DNA from: Phycisphaerales bacterium
GTDB taxonomy: Bacteria > Planctomycetota > Phycisphaerae > Phycisphaerales > UBA1924
Length of the DNA: 10,729 nucleotides
Direction: 5' to 3'
NCBI GenBank assembly: GCA_029260335.1
Contig: JAJDDL010000114.1
Coordinates: forward strand, 1-10,729
How positions within the stretch are numbered: position 1 is the first letter of the stretch; each line of letters starts with the position of its first letter. Below are positions 6,079 to 10,729 of this stretch, piece after piece. Below the pieces are notes generated by a model. The model was not told where the DNA came from. It ran no database searches and saw only the letters and a program-made list of their open reading frames with translations. Both the position numbers and the translations under genes were made by a program.

Positions 6079-7890
6079 ATGATTATGAGCATTCTGGCGA
6101 TCGTGTTGGTCGCCGCCGTTGCGTACATCTGGGTCATGGGTGGCTTCTTCAACGCGGCCATCCACATGCTCTGCGTGCTGGTGGCCGGTGCGATCGCCTT
6201 CGCGTTCTGGGAGCCGATCGCCTATCTGCTCCTCGAGAAGGTCGCGGGCAATCAAGGGTTCTTAAGCTTCCTGCCGGGCATGGCCTGGGGAATCGCTCTT
6301 GTCCTGCCCTTCTGCGTATCGCTCGCGCTGCTCCGGCTCGTGACCAACAAGGCCATCAAGGCAAGTGTCACGGTGGACAACTTCACCAACAGAATCGGCG
6401 GCGGCGTGTGCGGGCTGGTCTCGGGCATCGTCACAAGCGGCATCGTGATGATCTCCTATGGCGGACTCTGGGGCCCAACGCAGAATGCGTACACCTTCCA
6501 GAGGCTCTCGTGGGATGCGAATGGCAGGCTCCTCTCTTCCGAGAAGCTCCTTTTTCCCGTGGATGACATCGTTGCCAAGGCCTACGGCTTGATGAGCGAC
6601 ACAACACTCTCCACCGAGTATTCACTCGCTCGGATGTATCCCAATCTGGCCGATGTGCCCTCGTCCATGCGTCAATCGCTCTTTGACGGCAAGGGCCGTC
6701 CGACCATGGCTCCCAAGGACTTCGATGTGCTTGGTGGGTACGTGATCGGGGCAGACGAACAGTTCCAATCCGCGCTGGACTCCCCCGCTTCGGTGAAAGC
6801 GGCGATCTCTTCTTCTACAGCGCCATTCAAGCCCGTGACCGATGTCAACGGCGAACAACTGGATGTGCCGGGCAACTACATTGTCGGATACGCGATGAGC
6901 TTTGCGTCCAGCGCTCGCGAGCGAGGCTCCTCCCAGGTGGTGTTTGGGGCGGCCCAACTCCGTCTGGTGTGCGAGGACGTCGAGGGCAACTCCCGGGAGG
7001 TATATCCGTTCGCGTTTATCACGAGGGCCGATCAGAACGACGTGGCGTATTTGCGCTTCGATTTCGTTGAGGGTGACTTCCCGGCAACGTACCAGGAAGC
7101 CAATCCCAAGATGGGCTTTGAGTTCTTTGTCCCCGGCGGGTACAAGCCGCGCTGGCTCTACGTGAAGAATACCCGCGTGGATGTCGGCCCCGATAGCAGC
7201 GGCGTTGGATACGAGATGCTCACCGCCGCCCAGCGAGCCACTCGCCTGAACGACAAATCGCTCGTCGAAATGACCAAGGTGACGTTCGATGAGTCCGAGG
7301 CGATTGCGGTTCGCACCAATGGCGGAAACCTGCGGAACATCGGCATCAACGTCGCCAAGTTCCTCCCCCTGGGCATGATCATCCAGGACGGGAATCAGGG
7401 AGCGTTGACGACCAATGATCAGAATAAAATCGTCGTCGGCACGAATACCTTCGACAGAGAAGCTCTTAGCAAGCGCGGCTTGGACAAGGCCCTCCAGGTC
7501 AAGGAGTATGACCTCGCGAGGTTCAGCGCGTTGGTCCACATTCAGGTGACTGACGACAATCGTGTGACGTCCCCGGCGGTCAACTTGACCGAGCCCCCTC
7601 TCATCAGCGCCCCGTCAGATGAGCCGATCTTCCTCGTCGATAGCGAGGGCTATTCCTTCGCGTGCATCGGTTATGCCTACAGGGACCGCACGATCGCCGA
7701 GATCCGCTATACCCGAAGCGATGTGCTGACCGGCTTGGAGGAACTGCCAAGCGTGCCGAGCAAGTCTCGCCGCGATCAGGAAATCGTGCTCACGTTCGAG
7801 GTGCAAAATGGCCGCGAAATCGCGGGACTCGCGATCGGCGACAAGATGTACGTGAAGTTCGACCCGCCGATTGTGATCCAGTCGCGCTAA
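6079..7890 (+). CDS. CvpA-like membrane protein with large unrecognised C-terminal part
   Basis: This is a 603-residue integral membrane protein. The first ~130 residues have four hydrophobic segments (about 4-20, 27-49, 68-88, 109-130). They carry the CvpA-family pattern, with a Gly-rich fourth segment after a charged linker: VDNFTNRIGGGVCGLVSGI at about 99-117. CvpA proteins are usually about 160-180 residues long and are linked in E. coli to colicin V production; the family's molecular role is not settled. The remaining ~470 residues are soluble-looking, rich in beta-type sequence (repeated short Val/Ile/Phe strands), probably extracytoplasmic, and match nothing I recognise. No lipobox or protease motif is seen. 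GAGAGG at 6065-6070, 8 bases before the ATG, fits as ribosome site; a second ATG is at 6085. It lies 70 bases after the GspE-like gene and 52 before the next, consistent with the same operon. The fusion of the CvpA-like part to this extension is unusual. Confidence 0.75.
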   Translation: MIMSILAIVLVAAVAYIWVMGGFFNAAIHMLCVLVAGAIAFAFWEPIAYLLLEKVAGNQGFLSFLPGMAWGIALVLPFCVSLALLRLVTNKAIKASVTVDNFTNRIGGGVCGLVSGIVTSGIVMISYGGLWGPTQNAYTFQRLSWDANGRLLSSEKLLFPVDDIVAKAYGLMSDTTLSTEYSLARMYPNLADVPSSMRQSLFDGKGRPTMAPKDFDVLGGYVIGADEQFQSALDSPASVKAAISSSTAPFKPVTDVNGEQLDVPGNYIVGYAMSFASSARERGSSQVVFGAAQLRLVCEDVEGNSREVYPFAFITRADQNDVAYLRFDFVEGDFPATYQEANPKMGFEFFVPGGYKPRWLYVKNTRVDVGPDSSGVGYEMLTAAQRATRLNDKSLVEMTKVTFDESEAIAVRTNGGNLRNIGINVAKFLPLGMIIQDGNQGALTTNDQNKIVVGTNTFDREALSKRGLDKALQVKEYDLARFSALVHIQVTDDNRVTSPAVNLTEPPLISAPSDEPIFLVDSEGYSFACIGYAYRDRTIAEIRYTRSDVLTGLEELPSVPSKSRRDQEIVLTFEVQNGREIAGLAIGDKMYVKFDPPIVIQSR

Positions 7891-7942
7891 GCCGGGACCT
7901 GAGCGAAACCCACGACCCTCGGTCTTCGGATAGCATGGTGCT

Positions 7943-8413
7943 ATGCGCATGCCTTGGTCCAAGATCTATCGCGCGTTCCCCGAACTCGATGCCTTCACCG
8001 ACGATCAGTGCTCGCGATTCGTGTATTGGGCAAAGTCGAGAAACGGCGTCCGCCTCACCTTGATCCCGGCAGTGGCGGCGGTCGCTTGGGCGGCCATGGT
8101 CTTCTTCGTGGCAAGCTTGGTCTTTGAAGTTCTGCCGCGAGGCACTCGCCATGACGGGCTGTTCAACACCGCGCTGCTCCTGACAATCCTCGCCCTGGCA
8201 TGGTCGATCGGCGTGGCCCTGATCGCTCGCGATCTCCTGCTCATCCGCGTGATCCGCGAGCGAGTCCGCGGCGGCCGATGCCCCGAGTGCCGGTTCAGCC
8301 TGCTCGGCCTTCCCATCCTGGGCGGCACCCTGGTCTGCCCCGAATGCGGCACAAACATGACGCTGCACGAGCTCGGCTTGACACACCACGATCTGCTCGA
8401 CGAAAATGACTAG
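7943..8413 (+). CDS. Small membrane protein with C-terminal zinc ribbon (paralog 1)
   Basis: This is an unrecognised 156-residue protein. An N-terminal cytoplasmic segment begins MRMPWSKIYRAFPELDAF. Two hydrophobic helices follow (about 38-61 and 74-101), and then a four-cysteine zinc ribbon with CPEC at 113-116 and CPEC at 132-135. It shares its whole architecture and several motifs (R-x-P-x-x-K-x-Y-R-A-F-x-E-x-D at the N-terminus, RDL after helix 2, SLLGxP between the Cys pairs, and a GLT-containing tail) with the next gene, so the two are tandem paralogs. Both termini should be on the same side of the membrane, by inference the cytoplasm. No Shine-Dalgarno motif precedes the ATG; a TAGCAT at 7931-7936 could be a -10 element giving a nearly leaderless transcript. 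It lies 52 bases after the CvpA-like gene. Its function is unknown; zinc binding is inferred from cysteine spacing. Confidence 0.8.
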   Translation: MRMPWSKIYRAFPELDAFTDDQCSRFVYWAKSRNGVRLTLIPAVAAVAWAAMVFFVASLVFEVLPRGTRHDGLFNTALLLTILALAWSIGVALIARDLLLIRVIRERVRGGRCPECRFSLLGLPILGGTLVCPECGTNMTLHELGLTHHDLLDEND

Positions 8414-9015
8414 TGCGCATCCCATTCACCAAGCCTTACCGAGCATTCCAGGAGTTTGACGGCGTGAGCCGCGAGGAATGCGAACGCCACCTGAGGCGCG
8501 CCGTCACCTCAATTGGCTGGCTCGCCTACGCCATGCTTGGGGCCGGGTTGTTCGGCGCTGTTGCGGGGGCCGGCGCGTTGGTGTTGTTCTATCAAACCTC
8601 GCCCGAGTGGCAGGATCGGCTCGCGCGGTCTGAATCCGCCCAGACCTCGGCGCTCATAGTGGGCGTGACGGTTCTCGTGCTCGCGGCCGCTCTCAGCGCA
8701 TTGCTCATGCGAGACCTAGTGATCTACCTAGGCATCAAACGCGAGATCTTCCGTGCGCGCTGTCCCAAGTGCAAACAGAGCCTGCTCGGCGTCCCCGTGC
8801 ACGCGCCCCATTCTGGAGGCCAGCCAATCCCGGGCGACGCGTGGGTCCGGTGTCCGGAGTGCGGCAAACGCCACAATCTGATGAAGATCGGGCTGACGCC
8901 GCGCGAACTGATTCCGTTCGAGTTTCGCGAGCCGAGCCCAGACCTAGCTAGAAAGCGAGGCGATTGGTTCGGGCGCGAGTTTCGAGACGAGGATGAGTCC
9001 TACGACGGGTGGTAG
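8413..9015 (+). CDS. Small membrane protein with C-terminal zinc ribbon (paralog 2)
   Basis: This is an unrecognised 200-residue paralog of the preceding gene. It has MRIPFTKPYRAFQEFDG at the N-terminus, two hydrophobic helices (about 33-59 and 79-107), CPKC at 117-120 and CPEC at 147-150. A 26-residue spacer separates the Cys pairs, against 15 in paralog 1, and a longer acidic/basic tail ends in DEDESYDGW. It starts with GTG at 8413, whose G is the last base of the upstream TAG stop. No Shine-Dalgarno motif is visible, so translation is probably coupled to paralog 1. Paired expression suggests the two form a heteromeric membrane unit, which is inference. The stop at 9013-9015 is only 9 bases from the end of the convergent EF-hand gene. 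Confidence 0.8.
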   Translation: MRIPFTKPYRAFQEFDGVSREECERHLRRAVTSIGWLAYAMLGAGLFGAVAGAGALVLFYQTSPEWQDRLARSESAQTSALIVGVTVLVLAAALSALLMRDLVIYLGIKREIFRARCPKCKQSLLGVPVHAPHSGGQPIPGDAWVRCPECGKRHNLMKIGLTPRELIPFEFREPSPDLARKRGDWFGREFRDEDESYDGW

Positions 9016-9024
9016 AGGCGTTTC

Positions 9025-9843
9025 TCATCCGCCGCCGCGACCGCGACCGCCGCCAGCTCCCCTGCCCCGACCGCCTCCTGCAGCCCCTTCATCCTCATCG
9101 TGATCCTCTTCATGCCGGGGCTGGAACATGTCGTGGCCCCTTTTCTCGATCTCGGAGATGCGGCCGATCGACTCTTCGGCGGCTTCTCGATCGCCTTCGA
9201 GCAGAGCCATTTCCAGATTGATCGTTTCCTTCAGCACCCTGAGCAGGTCCATGCGCAGGGCGACATCGAGCTTGTCGTCGGAGTTGAACTTCTCCTGGGC
9301 CTGCTCCGAGCGTGGCGCGGTGCTGGTCGCGCCCTTGGCCGCGATCAGCGATTGCTGGAGCATCTGCACATTCTGCAGATCACGTTGCCTGCTCTCAGCG
9401 CTGAGTTCTGAGCGACGCAGGCCGCCCATGCCGCGTCCGGCGAGTCGCATGGCGCCTTCGAAGTTGGGCTGAGCTCGCGTCGCGCCGGGTTCACGCTCTG
9501 CGGGTTGGCCCGCACCTGCGCCGCGCTCGCCGCGCTGGGCCATGACCGCCATCAGCTCTTTGGTGTCCAGCGCGCCGTCGCCATTGGCATCGCCACTCTC
9601 AAAGAACCGGGCGGCGAGTTGCTCGGGCAGTTCATCGCGTTGGAGTTTGCCGTCGCCATTGGCATCGCGTTCCATCATCCGCTCGACGAACTGAGCCGGA
9701 TCGCGTTGGCCGGGCTGCCCGCCGCGTTGCCCTGGCTGTCCCGCCCGCTGGCCCGGCTGTCCGGGTCGCTCGGGCTGGGAAAGTGCGAGGGCCCCGCCCG
9801 AGAGGGCGAGAAGTGTGACAGCGGTCGTGAGCTTGCGATGCAT
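9025..9843 (-). CDS. Secreted EF-hand calcium-binding protein, Gly/Gln/Arg-rich
   Basis: This 272-residue protein begins with a Sec-type signal peptide (MHRKLTTAVTLLALSGGALALS, cut near residue 21-22). A low-complexity tract of PGQ/GQR repeats (about 27-47) follows. Two EF-hand loops come next, DANGDGKLQRDE at 60-71 and DANGDGALDTKE at 85-96, both with the expected acidic positions for calcium. A helical stretch rich in Leu/Glu (about 160-235) precedes a His/Asp/Glu segment (HEEDHDEDE) and a Gly/Arg-rich C-terminus. Secreted proteins of this EF-hand plus low-complexity type are common in planctomycetes; the function is unknown, and it is probably extracytoplasmic calcium binding or structural. 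GAGAGGA lies about 5 bases before the ATG. It is on the same strand as the glycosyltransferase but 97 bases downstream, so it may have its own promoter. Confidence 0.88.
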   Translation of the reverse strand: MHRKLTTAVTLLALSGGALALSQPERPGQPGQRAGQPGQRGGQPGQRDPAQFVERMMERDANGDGKLQRDELPEQLAARFFESGDANGDGALDTKELMAVMAQRGERGAGAGQPAEREPGATRAQPNFEGAMRLAGRGMGGLRRSELSAESRQRDLQNVQMLQQSLIAAKGATSTAPRSEQAQEKFNSDDKLDVALRMDLLRVLKETINLEMALLEGDREAAEESIGRISEIEKRGHDMFQPRHEEDHDEDEGAAGGGRGRGAGGGRGRGGG

Positions 9844-9943
9844 GGTGTTCCTCTCCGGTTTGCGCGCACGGATCCACCGCGCGCACTGAAGCCGATAAAC
9901 GTGGGGTACCTGGTTCTATTGCACGGGGCCTCAAGGGCGAGCA
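9844..9943 (-). other. Gap upstream of the EF-hand gene
   Basis: This 100-base gap holds the likely leader of the EF-hand gene. The octamer GCGCGCAC occurs twice (9862-9869 and 9879-9886), and the first copy extends to the palindrome TGCGCGCA (9861-9868), close upstream of the ribosome site. I cannot name a convincing -10/-35 pair on the minus strand. Confidence 0.3.
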
Positions 9944-10729
9944 CTAGCGAGGCTTTAGGTAGTATTCCTTGCCGCCCCATCGCACCGGCTCTTTTCTGGC
10001 CAGATCGCGCCCGGCTTCAATCATAATTCTCGATGCTAAGAACGCACCGACCGGGTAGAGCAAGATGGCAAGGAGAGGAAAGCCACCTTTGCCGTAGATG
10101 AACCAGAGATTCCCGATCCAGACCACCATGGAGAGCCCCGCAAGCGATCCACCTAAGCCGCGAAACCAGTTCGGTTCAATCGGCATGAAGATCGCGAGCA
10201 GGATCGCCGCGAGGGTGAACAAGGGCATCACGATCGAGACTCCTCGAATACGCCACGCGTGCTTGAACAGACGCGAGACCTTGAACTTGGCGCAGTCGAT
10301 GTAGATCCGCTTCCATCCGACACGAAACGCTTCCCAGGAGTCATACATCCGGACGGTGAGCAGCCCGTCGGCGAGCAACACGCCCGCGGGGATTTTCTCG
10401 CGGTCGACGATGCGCGCCAACGCCATGTCCTCGAGCACCGCCTCGTTGACCGCTTCGTGTCCGCCGATCTTCTCATACGCGTCGCGGCTGAACATGATGA
10501 ACTGACCGTTGGCAAACGCCCGCCGGCGTTCCAGCCGGTTGGCCTTCATCAGCGGGTACTGGTACATCAGCTCGATGCCGCAGGCCGGCTGCACAAGCCA
10601 CTCAAACCAGTGCGTGCAGGAGAGATTGCTCCAGAGGCTGAGCATGCCCAGCCCGCGATGGCGGAGCAGCGCGGTGGTTGCCCGTACAAGAGATTGATCA
10701 AAGATCGTGTCCGCGTCGGTGAAGAGGTA
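9944..10729 (-). CDS. Family 2 glycosyltransferase, membrane-associated (partial, 5' end outside window)
   Basis: The last 261 residues of the protein are visible; the frame is open through the window edge at 10729, so the start lies beyond it. The first internal Met (10645) is not the start, because the sequence before it reads YLFTDADTIFDQSLV with the nucleotide-sugar/metal-binding D-A-D motif of GT-A enzymes. Further on are AFANGQFIMFSRDAYEKIGGH and VLEDMALAR, which carries the catalytic-base region (Glu-Asp, visible residues 100-101), and then RMYDSWEAFRVGWKR, which stands where the QxxRW-type motif is found. Three or so hydrophobic helices near the C-terminus (GVSIVMPLFTLAAILLA, LAGLSMVVWIGNLWFIY, PLLAILLYPVGAFLA) anchor it in the membrane. 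The pattern resembles the glycosyltransferases of carotenoid or hopanoid modification, but donor and acceptor cannot be read from the sequence. It lies upstream of the EF-hand gene on the same strand. Confidence 0.88.
   Translation of the reverse strand, partial: YLFTDADTIFDQSLVRATTALLRHRGLGMLSLWSNLSCTHWFEWLVQPACGIELMYQYPLMKANRLERRRAFANGQFIMFSRDAYEKIGGHEAVNEAVLEDMALARIVDREKIPAGVLLADGLLTVRMYDSWEAFRVGWKRIYIDCAKFKVSRLFKHAWRIRGVSIVMPLFTLAAILLAIFMPIEPNWFRGLGGSLAGLSMVVWIGNLWFIYGKGGFPLLAILLYPVGAFLASRIMIEAGRDLARKEPVRWGGKEYYLKPR

Noticed and set aside
4704..6167. 487-codon minus-strand open frame opposite the GspE-like gene.
   Set aside because: Shadow of a GC-rich gene; composition is unlike a real protein and there is no ribosome site logic.

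Overview
The window is GC-rich and densely coded. It looks like a chromosomal segment from a planctomycete, probably Phycisphaerae-like. This is an inference from gene content and style: a sigma-70 factor with an unusual region 2.3, a secreted EF-hand protein rich in Gly/Gln/Arg, and small membrane proteins with zinc ribbons. There is no rRNA, tRNA, CRISPR array, transposase or other clear mobile element.

Layout from left to right. (1) The last ~75 residues of a PLP-dependent class I/II aminotransferase (+) run into the window and converge on an Mn-type superoxide dismutase (-). (2) A ~640-base gene-free stretch holds the superoxide dismutase promoter region, with a 13-nt palindrome and a 9-nt direct repeat, then a run of small inverted repeats, and it leads into (3) a sigma-70 family factor (+) closed by a strong intrinsic terminator. 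(4) A ~310-base gap, which includes that terminator and three consecutive hairpins, precedes a same-strand cluster of five genes. These are a PilT/PilU-type ATPase, a membrane-anchored GspE/PilB-type protein with a damaged nucleotide-binding site, a large CvpA-like membrane protein with a ~470-residue unrecognised C-terminal part, and two paralogous two-helix membrane proteins ending in four-cysteine zinc ribbons. The cluster genes are separated by 84, 70 and 52 bases and then a 1-base overlap, so they are probably one operon. (5) Converging on the cluster from the right are a secreted EF-hand protein (-) and, upstream of it on the same strand, a membrane-associated family 2 glycosyltransferase that runs off the window end.

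The most interesting unit is the five-gene cluster. An intact PilT/PilU-like motor sits next to a GspE/PilB-like protein that seems to have lost the Walker A lysine, the usual Walker B context and the His box, but has kept the zinc-binding CxxC pairs and gained membrane helices. No pilin, prepilin peptidase, PilC-like platform or secretin gene is in view. The reading offered here is a membrane-bound complex with one active motor ATPase and one structural pseudo-ATPase, associated with a CvpA-like channel/scaffold and two zinc-ribbon membrane proteins. Its function is unknown.
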